From Pseudomonas sp. B6002 (GTDB lineage: Bacteria; Pseudomonadota; Gammaproteobacteria; Pseudomonadales; Pseudomonadaceae): 64,000 nt of DNA. The notes beneath the pieces were generated by a model. The model was not told where the DNA came from and ran no database searches. It saw only the letters and a program-made list of their open reading frames with translations. The DNA is taken from contig NZ_JACAOY010000012.1 in the NCBI RefSeq assembly GCF_013385985.1, positions 288,064 through 352,063 of the forward strand, written 5' to 3'. Positions 47,602-57,054 of this stretch are shown in pieces. Both the position numbers and the translations under genes were made by a program. Within the stretch, counting starts at the first letter, position 1, and every line of letters begins with the position of its first letter.

Positions 47602-48612
47602 TTACTGCTTGTGGTAAGCGGTCACGCGCTCAACTTCTTCCTTCGAACCCAGGAACACCGCCACACGCTGGTGCAGGCCTTCAGGCTGGATGTCGAGGAT
47701 ACGCTGGTGGCCGTCGGTGGACGCGCCGCCCGCTTGCTCAACCAGGAAGGACATCGGGTTGGCTTCATACATCAAGCGCAGCTTGCCCGGCTTGGACGGC
47801 TCGCGGCTGTCACGTGGGTACATGAACAGGCCACCCCGGGTCAGGATACGGTGCACGTCGGCCACCATCGCAGCGACCCAGCGCATGTTGAAGTTCTTCT
47901 TCAACGGGCCTTCCTCGCCTTCCATCAACTCATTCACGTAGCGCTGTACCGGGGCTTCCCAGTGGCGCTGGTTGGACATGTTGATGGCAAATTCCTGGGT
48001 GGAAGCAGGAATGGAGATGTCTTCGTGGGTCAGCACGAAGCTGCCCATTTCACGGTCCAGGGTGAAGCCTTTGACGCCGTCGCCCAGGGTTAGCACCAGC
48101 ATGGTCTGCGGGCCGTAGATCGCGTAGCCGGCAGCGACCTGCTCGGTGCCTGGCTGCAGGAAGGCCTTTTCGTTCAGGGCTTCGTTCTGGCTCAGGTATT
48201 CGTTCGGGCAACGCAGTACCGAGAAGATGGTGCCGACCGGCGCGTTGATGTCGATGTTGGACGAACCGTCCAGTGGGTCGAATACCAACAGGTAGGCGCC
48301 TTTCGGGTATTTACCCGGGATCTGGTAGGCGTTGTCCATTTCTTCGGACGCCATGCCGGCCAGGTGACCGCCCCATTCGTTGGCTTCGAGCAGAATCTCG
48401 TTGGACAGCACGTCTAACTTCTTCTGCACTTCGCCCTGCACGTTTTCAGTGCCCATGCTGCCCAGGACACCACCCAGTGCGCCTTTGGACACGGCGTGGC
48501 TGATTTCCTTGCAAGCACGCGCCACCACTTCGATAAGGAAGCGCAGATCGGCAGGCGTGTTGTTGCTGCGGGTCTGCTCAATCAAATAGCGACTCAAGGT
48601 AACGCGGGACAT
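47602..48612 (-). CDS. fbp: fructose-1,6-bisphosphatase, class I
   Basis: Gluconeogenic phosphatase converting fructose 1,6-bisphosphate to fructose 6-phosphate. The 336 residues have the metal-binding motif [21 protein letters not shown] and the active-site stretch [37 protein letters not shown]. Standard length. ATG 48612. Monocistronic with its own terminator. Confidence 0.97.
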   Translation of the reverse strand: MSRVTLSRYLIEQTRSNNTPADLRFLIEVVARACKEISHAVSKGALGGVLGSMGTENVQGEVQKKLDVLSNEILLEANEWGGHLAGMASEEMDNAYQIPGKYPKGAYLLVFDPLDGSSNIDINAPVGTIFSVLRCPNEYLSQNEALNEKAFLQPGTEQVAAGYAIYGPQTMLVLTLGDGVKGFTLDREMGSFVLTHEDISIPASTQEFAINMSNQRHWEAPVQRYVNELMEGEEGPLKKNFNMRWVAAMVADVHRILTRGGLFMYPRDSREPSKPGKLRLMYEANPMSFLVEQAGGASTDGHQRILDIQPEGLHQRVAVFLGSKEEVERVTAYHKQ

Positions 48613-48707
48613 GTAAGGCTCCGGAGAATGGGGGGCTAAAAACCCGCGCAGTTTAACGCGAGTCGGGGCTTATTTCCTCTCATCAGAGGATTTAACACCA
48701 ATAGAGT

Positions 48708-50063
48708 TCACGGTTTGGCCACGGGCTTGCGCAACAGACTGTAGGCCATGCCTCCCAGCGCCGCCACGCCGAGCAGAAGTACAGCCCACAGGCCCAGCTT
48801 CTTCCAGTCGGCACCGACTGGGGGCGACACCGCCGCAACCGGCGCACTGACCACCCCATCGCCCACGGTCGTGGCCTGCCCCAGGGTCTTCAGGCGCTCG
48901 GCGCTGTAGTCGGGAATCAGGGTGGACAGCGGCAGGTTCGCCGCCTTCACGGCGCCATTGCCCAGCGCCAGGGTGAACGGCGGCTCACCCCGCGCCAGAA
49001 ACACCAGCTGCGTGGAGCGCACGGCAAAGCGCACGGCCGGTGCGTCGACGCCCAGGCCGCCACCGCGCTCGTCCACCTGCAACTTGAGTTCGGTCACAGC
49101 CTGGCCCGGCAACGGCAACTCATCCTGCACCACCTCCTGGCCATTCTGGGTAAGGCGATACAGCAGGCCATTGCTCAGGGGCTGCCAGGCTTGATTGGCG
49201 TCGCGCCGCCCCGCCAGTGTCACCGGCGCCAGCGTGTTGGGCTGTTTCAACTCGATGCGCAGGCGCTCGACACTCAGCCCCGTCGGCAGCTGCCAACTGT
49301 ACTCCCCGGCCTTGAGCCGCGTGCCCGACAACGGCTGCGACCACACCAATGGCATTGGCAGGCTGCTGCGGGTGGCGCTGGTCAGCTTGGCCGACGTCAG
49401 CACCGGCGCAGTCTGCCCCTGCCAGACCAATCGCAGATAACGCGCCGACTGTCCCGGCAAACTGACGTCATGCTGCTCGACCCGTTCGTCGGCAAACGAC
49501 AGGCGCGCCACCTGGCCGTCGCCCCACGACGCCCAGTGCTGCAAGTCGTCGCTGGCTTCGATGCTGAAACGCTGAAACCCGTCCTGCTCCCGGCTCCAAT
49601 CCAGGCTCAGTTGCTGCAACGGCGCCTTGATCGCACTGGCGTCCAACACCCAGCCGCGCAGCACCTGCTTGCCGGGCTTGGGCTCGGTGGCCGGCTTGAT
49701 CTCCACCAGGGTGCCTTCGGTGGTGGCCTTCATCACCACGCCCGGCAACGCCTGTTGGGTATCGGCGGCGTACAGCGGAAACCACTTCACGTCGGTCACC
49801 GTGCGGCTTTCGGTGTGCTGTGACGATTGACGGGACAACGCATACGCCTGGGCCTCGCCCGCCGCGTTGAACACCCGCACATCGCTGAGATCGGCCTGGC
49901 GTGCGCTCAACTGCACCGCCAGCGGCAGCTCCAGGCGATACCAGGGGCCATTGCCGCTCACCGCCAGCGGCACGTGCGTGGTGAAATCGGCCGGCCCTTC
50001 CTGGGCAACCGCCGCCGCGCACACCATCCATACCGCCAACCCCCCCAGACTCAACTTGCCCAT
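48708..50063 (-). CDS. DUF3999 family protein, periplasmic with C-terminal anchor
   Basis: A 451-residue envelope protein. It has an N-terminal signal peptide (KLSLGGLAVWMVCAAAVAQE), a large beta-rich region with galactose-binding-like segments (FQRFSIEASDDLQHWASWGDGQVARL, YLRLVWQGQTAPVLTSAKL) and one C-terminal membrane helix near 425-445 (LGLWAVLLLGVAALGGMAYSLL). It starts at ATG 50063 inside the stop of the DUF2339 gene (ATGA), so it is translationally coupled. DUF3999 is uncharacterised; the coupling and topology suggest a complex with the DUF2339 protein, possibly for envelope or surface glycan work (inference). Confidence 0.87.
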   Translation of the reverse strand: MGKLSLGGLAVWMVCAAAVAQEGPADFTTHVPLAVSGNGPWYRLELPLAVQLSARQADLSDVRVFNAAGEAQAYALSRQSSQHTESRTVTDVKWFPLYAADTQQALPGVVMKATTEGTLVEIKPATEPKPGKQVLRGWVLDASAIKAPLQQLSLDWSREQDGFQRFSIEASDDLQHWASWGDGQVARLSFADERVEQHDVSLPGQSARYLRLVWQGQTAPVLTSAKLTSATRSSLPMPLVWSQPLSGTRLKAGEYSWQLPTGLSVERLRIELKQPNTLAPVTLAGRRDANQAWQPLSNGLLYRLTQNGQEVVQDELPLPGQAVTELKLQVDERGGGLGVDAPAVRFAVRSTQLVFLARGEPPFTLALGNGAVKAANLPLSTLIPDYSAERLKTLGQATTVGDGVVSAPVAAVSPPVGADWKKLGLWAVLLLGVAALGGMAYSLLRKPVAKP

Positions 50064-53000
50064 CAAGAAGACGCTCCTTCGGTTTCAATCACAGGTTCGG
50101 CACGTTTAGGAGGCAGCGGCGCAAAGTAGCCCACCACCAGCAGCAACCCGCCCACGCCGATAAACGACACAATCCGCGCCAGGCCGCCCCGGTTGCTCAG
50201 CTCGACAAAGAACAGCTTGGCCACCACCAGCGCAATCAAGGCCGCGCCGATCAGCCACACTTCGCGACGATGACGCAGGTGGCCGCCGATCATCAGGCCG
50301 AGGGCGATCAGGGTCCACACGATCGACAGGCCGGCCTGCACCAGCATGGATTCGAGCAACATATCCAACTGGAACGGCACACCGCCCCAATGATGAGCGG
50401 TGCGCATCACCAGGGCCGTAAAGAACGCAAACAACGAAATACCGGCAACGCCCTGGGCGATCAGTTCCACCCTCGGCCCGCGTTGCGGCGCCACGCTGCG
50501 TGACCACAGGTACACACCCAACAGCGCAAACAACAGGCCCAGGTCCAGCGGGTTGAGCAACGGCACATAGGGCAGCGGCTTGGCCACGCCATCGCTGAAG
50601 GTGTTTGCCAGCCAGAACCAGCCGAGCATCAGCACCGCCAGCGGCAATGCCGCCAGCACACGGTATTCACGCGGGTAGGCCGACACCGGCCACGGCCAAC
50701 TGCGTGGTGCGGCCGCCAGTACCAGGTACAGGCTTGGCAGGATCGCCCAGCCCAACCAGCGCCAGGCGTTGTATTCGGCCGACAGAGACAGCAGACCGTA
50801 ACGCAGCTCCAGCGCCAGCACACCGATGAGCATCCAGCAGCCCAACACGTGGGCCACGCTCAGCACCTTGCCCGGCACGACGGCCGCCAGGCGCCGCAGC
50901 GAAATGAAATGCACCACAAATACGGCGAACCAAGCCAGCCAACCAAACTGCGCAGCCGGGTGATAGTAGGCATGGGCAGACACCAGCAGCACCACGGCGG
51001 CAGCTGGCATCAGCAACGTGCACAGCATGCCCAGCGACGCCCAGCGCAAACGCTCGGCCAGCACCCCCCAGATCGCTACGCTGACTGCCGCGATACCCAG
51101 CAGGAACGCGCCTTGCAGTTCCAGCGGGACAAACCGCAGCACTTCGCCGCTCAGCGCCAGTGTCCACCAGCCTGCGCCCCACACCAGCAGCAAGTCAGAC
51201 AGCCGTTGCAGTTTCAGTACGTCAAACACCGGCGCATGGGGTTCGCGTTGCAGGCGCCAGGCCCCCACGAGCGCCGCCAGGCCCAGCACCATCGGTGTCC
51301 AGAAACCACTGTGGGCCAGCGGACGCAAACCTTCGCTCGTCAGCGGCCCCAGCAGTTGCGGCACCGAGAGCAGGAACGAAGCACCGCCGACCACTTGCAG
51401 CAGCAAGCCGAACACAAAGCTGACGCGCTGTTGCAGGTACAGGCTCAGCCAGATGATCAACAACCCACTGGCCGCCCACACACCGCTGGCGCTTTCCCAC
51501 GGCAGCACGAACAGCACCGCGAGGTTGATCAGCACCAACCCCGCCAGCAACACCACCGAGAGCCCGCGCAGCAAGCGCACATCGCCGCGTACCATGTCGT
51601 CACGCGCCGCCAGCAGCATGCCGCCGACCAAGGCCAGGCCGATCAGCGATGCTGTCAGCAAACCGCCCCAACCCGCGCTGAACACCGCCGCGCCATCGCC
51701 ACCCTGCAAGCGCAGCAGGAACAACGCGCCGCCCAGCAACTGCACGGCAAACGCGGTGAACAGGAAGGTGCGCGAGCCGATGCGCAGGCCGACAAACAAT
51801 GTCACCAGGCCGGCGAGCGCCCAACTGATGGCGGTGCCTTGGGTGTGCAACAGCAACGGTGCCAGCAAGTAAAGGAAACCCAGGCCCAGGCTCGCCAGCA
51901 CCGGCAAGCCTTGGCGCTCCCACTCCGACGCTTGCTCGGTGGAGGCTTTGCGCAGTTGATCGAAACTGAACAGCAGCGCCGCGCCCAGCAGCAGCGCGCC
52001 CAACGGCGCGCCGTCGAGCAGGCTGTGCTCACCCATGCGCAACTCGCTGAGGAAGGCGACAGCAGAGCCCAGTTGCAGCAGCAAGCCGAAGGCCCGCGCC
52101 AACGGCCGCTGTTGGCGCACACCCAGCCAGAGAATCCCGGCGCCTTCCACGGCCCACGCTGCAGCGGTCCAGCGCGCATCCAGGCCCAGGGGAATCGCCA
52201 GGCTGGCGAAGATCACGCCCAGAGCCAGGCAGGTCTCCGCCAGCAGCAAGGCGCGCCCGCCACTGAGCATGCGAGCCAGGGCCATGTAGATAATGCCCAG
52301 GCCGAGGGCACTGAACGCCGCTGCGAATTCCAGGTGCTGCACCAGCGCAAACTGCAAGCCAAAGCCCACCAGCGGCGGGCCAAACAACAGGCTGCCGTCC
52401 ACATAGTCACCCTTGGCCGCCGACCAGCGCAGCAGGGCGCCACGGCTGTCGTCCTCGGGCGCGTCGCTCATCTCCAGCAACTTACGCCGGGCGAACAGCA
52501 GGCCGATGGCCAGGTACATCAGGAAAAACAGAATCAGGAACGGTTCGGTGCTCCACAACAGTTCCGGCGTGTAGGAACGCATGCCCCACGCAAAGCCGAT
52601 GCCGAAGGTGCCGACAAAGCCGATCAGGTTGAGCAGGCGCCAGGCCTTGAACCAGGCGATGGCCAGGATGCCGGCATTGAGCAACGCGAAATAACTGAAC
52701 AGCGCCACATGGTTGCCGGCGCCGGTAGAGGTGAGGATTGGCGCCGCAAACCCGCCCAGCGCCGCCGCGCAGGCCAGGCCCAGCGCGTCCTGGGTAATCG
52801 CCAGGATCGCCGAGAACACCGTCACCGCCACCAGTAGGCCCAGCGCGGCGCCCGGGTCGATGAGCGGGTGCAAGCGCATCGCGGCAAACACCGTCAGGTA
52901 CAGCACCGCGATCCCGGTGCCTTGCAGCATCAACCCGTAATTGCTGTTGCGCAGGCGCAGCCACCAGCCCAGGCCCAACAGGCCAACGGCGGCGGCAGCA

Positions 53001-53593
53001 ACACCGGCATAGCGCAACTCGATCGGCACCACCATGCCTTCGGTGGCGTAGCGCAGCAGGAAGGCCAGGCCGAGGAACAACAGCACCACGCCAACCCGCA
53101 GCACGGTGTTGCCACCGAACAGCCAATTGCGCGCACCGCTGATGGCGCGGTCGATCAGGTTGGGGCCACGGGGGGGCACGGGCTCTGCAGGGCGTGGGGC
53201 GGGAGCGGGTGCCCAGACGTCATCCGGCAGCGGTTGGATGGGCTCGGCAACCATCGCGACGGGTGCCAGTTCGGCCGGCAACTCCCAGACAAGCTCGGGC
53301 GCCTCGGCGACAGGGGTGGGTTGAGGTTCGGGTTCAGGGGCGACGGGCTCGGCAGCAATGCTGCTCGCCGGGGCAGGCACTTCCAGTAGCCGCAGGCGTT
53401 CGCCCAATGCGATCAGCGCCTTCTGCGTGGTTTCCAGCTGACGCGCCTGCTGGTCTGCCTGGGACGACAGCATCGACAAGCGAATCGCCTGGCCGATCCC
53501 CAACCCCAGCAGCGCACCAAAACCGGCATCGGTGAACGACTCATCGAGTGTCCAGCCGAGTGCCAGGCCAATCAGCATGAAAATCCATTGCAT
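50063..53593 (-). CDS. DUF2339 giant polytopic membrane protein
   Basis: A 1176-residue protein of which about 900 residues are hydrophobic helices (some 25-30 predicted). The N-terminus has two short helices, a coiled-coil stretch (SSQADQQARQLETTQKALIALGERLRLLE, about 42-70) and a Pro/Glu/Ala-rich linker to about residue 145 before the first block of helices (VLRVGVVLLFLGLAFLLRYA). The rest is a long series of helix hairpins with short loops. No enzymatic motif is recognisable. DUF2339 is uncharacterised. Its stop overlaps the DUF3999 start by 4 bp. Confidence 0.88.
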   Translation of the reverse strand: MQWIFMLIGLALGWTLDESFTDAGFGALLGLGIGQAIRLSMLSSQADQQARQLETTQKALIALGERLRLLEVPAPASSIAAEPVAPEPEPQPTPVAEAPELVWELPAELAPVAMVAEPIQPLPDDVWAPAPAPRPAEPVPPRGPNLIDRAISGARNWLFGGNTVLRVGVVLLFLGLAFLLRYATEGMVVPIELRYAGVAAAAVGLLGLGWWLRLRNSNYGLMLQGTGIAVLYLTVFAAMRLHPLIDPGAALGLLVAVTVFSAILAITQDALGLACAAALGGFAAPILTSTGAGNHVALFSYFALLNAGILAIAWFKAWRLLNLIGFVGTFGIGFAWGMRSYTPELLWSTEPFLILFFLMYLAIGLLFARRKLLEMSDAPEDDSRGALLRWSAAKGDYVDGSLLFGPPLVGFGLQFALVQHLEFAAAFSALGLGIIYMALARMLSGGRALLLAETCLALGVIFASLAIPLGLDARWTAAAWAVEGAGILWLGVRQQRPLARAFGLLLQLGSAVAFLSELRMGEHSLLDGAPLGALLLGAALLFSFDQLRKASTEQASEWERQGLPVLASLGLGFLYLLAPLLLHTQGTAISWALAGLVTLFVGLRIGSRTFLFTAFAVQLLGGALFLLRLQGGDGAAVFSAGWGGLLTASLIGLALVGGMLLAARDDMVRGDVRLLRGLSVVLLAGLVLINLAVLFVLPWESASGVWAASGLLIIWLSLYLQQRVSFVFGLLLQVVGGASFLLSVPQLLGPLTSEGLRPLAHSGFWTPMVLGLAALVGAWRLQREPHAPVFDVLKLQRLSDLLLVWGAGWWTLALSGEVLRFVPLELQGAFLLGIAAVSVAIWGVLAERLRWASLGMLCTLLMPAAAVVLLVSAHAYYHPAAQFGWLAWFAVFVVHFISLRRLAAVVPGKVLSVAHVLGCWMLIGVLALELRYGLLSLSAEYNAWRWLGWAILPSLYLVLAAAPRSWPWPVSAYPREYRVLAALPLAVLMLGWFWLANTFSDGVAKPLPYVPLLNPLDLGLLFALLGVYLWSRSVAPQRGPRVELIAQGVAGISLFAFFTALVMRTAHHWGGVPFQLDMLLESMLVQAGLSIVWTLIALGLMIGGHLRHRREVWLIGAALIALVVAKLFFVELSNRGGLARIVSFIGVGGLLLVVGYFAPLPPKRAEPVIETEGASS

Positions 53594-53643
53594 GGTCGAT
53601 ATCCCTAAGCAAACCGAGGCCTAGTATATCGACGCAAGACCAA

Positions 53644-53733
53644 TGTGGGAGCGGGCTTGCCCGCGATTGCGGTGTGCCAGTCGACAAATCTGCAAACTGA
53701 CACTGCGCTATCGCGGGCAAGCCCGCTCCCACA
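53644..53733. repeat. REP pair (REPIN-like), C/G subtype
   Basis: TGTGGGAGCGGGCTTGCCCGCGATTG and inverted TATCGCGGGCAAGCCCGCTCCCACA. This subtype has GCGGGC...CCCGC in place of GCTGGC...CTGC. It lies just after the glgP stop on the minus strand. Confidence 0.88.
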
Positions 53734-53747
53734 GGGGGACTCGGTGG

Positions 53748-56198
53748 TTAGTCGAGGGCTTTCCAGATCTCGGTTGCGTATTCGCGGATCGTGCGGTCCG
53801 AGCTGAACCACCCCATCCGCGCCGTATTCAACACCGCCGAACGCCACCAGGCCTTGGAGTCGTGCCAATGCGCCTCGACCCGTGCCTGGGCGTCCCAATA
53901 AGAATCGAAGTCGGCACACACCAGGAAGCGGTCGTAGTCGATCAGCCCGTCGATCAAGCCCACGTAGCGGCCCGGATCATCCGGCGAGAACACTCCACCC
54001 CGAATCGCCTGCAGCACATCATTGAGGCGATGGGAGGCGGCGATGTCCGGCCCGGCGTTGAACTCGCCGGCATGTTTGCGCGCCTCCACCTGCTGGGCGC
54101 TCAGGCCGAAGATGAACATGTGCTCGGCACCGACGCGCTCGTGCATCTCCACGTTGGCGCCGTCCATGGTGCCGATGGTCAGCGCGCCGTTGAGGCCGAA
54201 CTTCATGTTGCTGGTGCCCGAGGCCTCAAAGCCTGCGGTGGAGATCTGCTCCGACAAGTCGGCGGCAGGGATGATGCTTTCCGCCAGGCTGACGTTGTAG
54301 TTGGGCAGGAACACCACCTTGAGCAACCCGCGCACGGTCGGGTCGTTGTTGACGGTGCGGGCGATGTCGTTGGTCAGCTTGATGATCAACTTGGCCTGGT
54401 GATAACTGGCCGCAGCCTTGCCGGCAAAAATCTTCACCCGTGGCACCCAGTCGGTGCCGGGCTCGGCACGGATGGCCTGGTACAGCGCCACGGTGTGCAG
54501 CAGGTTGAGCAGCTGGCGTTTGTACTCGTGGATACGCTTGACCTGCACGTCGAACATCGCCGCCGGATTGACGGAAATGCCCAAACGCTCGTGGATGATG
54601 TCCGCCAGGGCACGCTTGCTGTGCAGGCGCTGCTCGGCGAAAGCTTTGCGGAACGCCTGCTTTTCGGCGAACGGTTCCAGCTCCACCAGGCGCTGCTCGG
54701 GTTTGTCGAGGATATCCGGGCCCAACGCTTCCACCAGCATGTCGGTGAGCTTGGGGTTGGCCTGGTACAGCCAACGGCGGAAGGTGATGCCGTTGGTTTT
54801 GTTGTTGATGCGCTCCGGGTACAGCTTGTGCAGTTCGGAGAACACCGTGCTGCGCATCAACTGGGTGTGCAACCCAGATACGCCGTTGACGCTATGGGAG
54901 CCAAGAAACGCCAGGTTGCCCATGCGCACGCGGCGGCCGTTGTCTTCTTCGATCAGCGACACGGCGCGCAGCACGTCAAAGTCGTGGATGCCCTTGGCGC
55001 GCAGCGAGTCGATGTGCTGCGCGTTGATCAGGTAGATGATCTGCATGTGCCGGGGCAGCATGCGCTCCATCAAGCCGACCGGCCAGGTTTCCAGGGCTTC
55101 GGGCAGCAGCGTGTGGTTGGTGTACGAAAGGGTTTCAACGGTGACGTCCCACGCGGCCTCCCACGGGATGTCGTGCAGGTCCACCAGTTGACGCATCAAC
55201 TCGGCCACGGCGATGGACGGGTGGGTGTCGTTGAGCTGGATCGCGGCGTGCTCGCCCAGGCTCAGCACCGAACCGTGCATGTTTTTGTGGCGGCGCAGCA
55301 GGTCTTGCAGGGAAGCGGCGACGAAGAAGTATTCCTGGCGCAGGCGCAGTTCCTGCCCTGCTTCGGTGCTGTCGGCCGGGTAAAGCACCCGGGAGATGCT
55401 TTCGGCGCGGGCCACTTCGGCGACGGCGCCCAGGTGGTCGCCGGCGTTGAAGCGTTCCAGGTGCAGGTCTTCCACGGCCCGGGCACGCCACAGGCGCAAG
55501 GTGTTGACGCTGGCGCCGCGCCAGCCGACCACCGGGGTATCGTAGGCCACGGCGCGCACGGTCTCGTTGGGCGTCCACACCTGGATCATCTTGCCCGAGG
55601 CGTCGGCCTTGGTCTCGACACTGCCGCCAAAGCCGATCGGGTAGATCACCTCGGCCCGCTCGAACTCCCACGGGTTGCCGAAATCCAGCCAGCGCTCGGT
55701 CTGCTCCTGTTGCCAGCCATCGACAATCGCCTGGCGGAACAAACCATGCTCATAGCGAATGCCATAACCGTGGCCGGCAATGCCCAGGGTCGACATGCTT
55801 TCCATGAAGCACGCCGCCAGGCGGCCGAGGCCACCGTTGCCGAGCGCCGCGTCGGGCTCCAGCAAGCGAATGCGCTCCAGGTCCACGCCCAACTCGGACA
55901 GGGCGTCGCGCGCGATTTCCAGCACACCCAGGTTGCTCAGGCTGTCGTAGAGCAGGCGGCCGATAAGAAATTCCAGGGAAAGGTAATAAACCCGCTTCTG
56001 ACCTTTGCGGTAGATATGCCGCGTATGGTTCATCCAGTGGTCGACCATCTGGTCGCGCGCGGCCAGGGCAATGGCTTCGAACCAGTCGTGGTCGAAGGCG
56101 TGATCCGGGTCCTTGCCCACCGCGTAGGTGAGTTTGGTCAAGACGGCATCGCGAAATGCGGCTACCTCTGCTTCTCGTGCAAGCGGTTCCTGAGACAT
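53748..56198 (-). CDS. glgP: glycogen/alpha-glucan phosphorylase
   Basis: Pyridoxal-phosphate enzyme that releases glucose 1-phosphate from alpha-1,4-glucans. The 816 residues are standard. The PLP-lysine region is EASGTSNMKFGLNGALTIGTMDGANVEM and the N-terminal part has YYLSLEFLIGRLL and NGGLGRLAACFMES. No other glycogen gene is adjacent, so it is an isolated copy. Start at ATG 56198. Confidence 0.97.
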   Translation of the reverse strand: MSQEPLAREAEVAAFRDAVLTKLTYAVGKDPDHAFDHDWFEAIALAARDQMVDHWMNHTRHIYRKGQKRVYYLSLEFLIGRLLYDSLSNLGVLEIARDALSELGVDLERIRLLEPDAALGNGGLGRLAACFMESMSTLGIAGHGYGIRYEHGLFRQAIVDGWQQEQTERWLDFGNPWEFERAEVIYPIGFGGSVETKADASGKMIQVWTPNETVRAVAYDTPVVGWRGASVNTLRLWRARAVEDLHLERFNAGDHLGAVAEVARAESISRVLYPADSTEAGQELRLRQEYFFVAASLQDLLRRHKNMHGSVLSLGEHAAIQLNDTHPSIAVAELMRQLVDLHDIPWEAAWDVTVETLSYTNHTLLPEALETWPVGLMERMLPRHMQIIYLINAQHIDSLRAKGIHDFDVLRAVSLIEEDNGRRVRMGNLAFLGSHSVNGVSGLHTQLMRSTVFSELHKLYPERINNKTNGITFRRWLYQANPKLTDMLVEALGPDILDKPEQRLVELEPFAEKQAFRKAFAEQRLHSKRALADIIHERLGISVNPAAMFDVQVKRIHEYKRQLLNLLHTVALYQAIRAEPGTDWVPRVKIFAGKAAASYHQAKLIIKLTNDIARTVNNDPTVRGLLKVVFLPNYNVSLAESIIPAADLSEQISTAGFEASGTSNMKFGLNGALTIGTMDGANVEMHERVGAEHMFIFGLSAQQVEARKHAGEFNAGPDIAASHRLNDVLQAIRGGVFSPDDPGRYVGLIDGLIDYDRFLVCADFDSYWDAQARVEAHWHDSKAWWRSAVLNTARMGWFSSDRTIREYATEIWKALD

Positions 56199-56392
56199 CG
56201 GTGCGACCTCGGGCGAGATAGAAGGAGTGGCTAGAGCCTAGTCGGTCTGACAGACGGTAGACGCTCTGGTTCGGCACTTTTTTAACGCATTTACCTTTGG
56301 GGTTTTAGATGCAGGGCTCGTGCCCGATCACCGTTCGCGCCGCCTTGCAGCGGAAATCCGCAAAATATTGTTCAAAAAACCACCAATCCCGG

Positions 56393-56398
56393 TATGAT
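56393..56398 (+). promoter_or_regulatory. candidate -10 for the YkgJ-type gene
   Basis: TATGAT at 56393-56398, with TTGTTC about 19 bp upstream as a poor -35. It is the best sigma-70 match in the 235-bp glgP-YkgJ gap, which contains no gene. Confidence 0.4.
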
Positions 56399-56433
56399 CG
56401 CGCGCCCGGATAACGCCCCACCTTGGAACCCTG

Positions 56434-56868
56434 ATGAAGCCTCAACTGATCGCCGCCGCGGAACTCGACCGTCTCGAGACTTGGCAGAAATACTCCGCCC
56501 ACATGTGTGGGGGCTGCGTGTCCAGCTGCTGCACGCTGCCGGTGGAAGTGAAGATCAAAGACCTGATCCGCATTGGCATCGTCGATGAGTTCGAGCGTGG
56601 CGACCCGCCGAAGAACATCGCCAAGCGTTTGCAGAAGGAAGGCATCGTCGAGCGTTTCAATTCCAAGTCCGAGATCTTTACCCTGCAGCGCATGAGCAAC
56701 AACGATTGCCTGTACCTGGATCGTAAGACGCGCTTCTGCACTATTTATGACAAGCGCCCGGACACGTGCCGCAACCACCCGAAAATCGGGCCACGCCCGG
56801 GGTATTGCGCGTACAAGCCGAAAGAAGTGGTGCGCGAGACCAATTTGCGCACACTCGATAAATTCTGA
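56434..56868 (+). CDS. YkgJ-family cysteine-cluster protein
   Basis: A 144-residue soluble protein with a cysteine set (HMCGGCVSSCC at about 23-33, then DCLYLDRKTRFC and DTCRNHP, ending GYC) typical of the CxxCxxxCC family thought to bind zinc or an iron-sulfur cluster. Other features are the KNIAKRLQKEGIV helix and a hydrophobic LYLDRKTRFCTIYDKRP core. Start at ATG 56434. Function unknown. Confidence 0.88.
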   Translation: MKPQLIAAAELDRLETWQKYSAHMCGGCVSSCCTLPVEVKIKDLIRIGIVDEFERGDPPKNIAKRLQKEGIVERFNSKSEIFTLQRMSNNDCLYLDRKTRFCTIYDKRPDTCRNHPKIGPRPGYCAYKPKEVVRETNLRTLDKF

Positions 56869-56897
56869 TCCAACGTCTTTGGCGACTGTGCGGCCCC

Positions 56898-56963
56898 CAT
56901 CGCAGGCAAGCCAGCTCCCACACTTGGAATGCATTCCCCTGTGGGAGCGGGCTTGCCCGCGAT
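56898..56963. repeat. mixed REP pair, tail-to-tail
   Basis: CATCGCAGGCAAGCCAGCTCCCACA (T/A subtype) facing TGTGGGAGCGGGCTTGCCCGCGAT (C/G subtype) across CTTGGAATGCATTCCCC. The centre GGAATGCATTCC is itself palindromic and resembles the centre of the cluster near 37,160. Confidence 0.85.
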
Positions 56964-56998
56964 GAGGCCGGTACAAACAACACACTCATCACAGGCAT

Positions 56999-57037
56999 AA
57001 AAAAACGCCCCCGGCCTTTCGACCGGGGGCGTTTTTC
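56999..57037. terminator. bidirectional terminator between YkgJ-type gene and typA
   Basis: AAAAAAACGCCCCCGG-cctttcga-CCGGGGGCGTTTTT, a strong GC stem with A and T runs on both sides, between convergent genes. Confidence 0.94.
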
Positions 57038-57054
57038 ATTCAGCCTGAGTTAAC

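Noticed and set aside
50849-52837. 662-residue Gln/Arg/His-rich ORF antisense to the DUF2339 gene
   Set aside because: Complement of a hydrophobic coding sequence gives this composition; no domain.
53643-56234. 863-residue ORF antisense to glgP
   Set aside because: Shadow of a certain gene.
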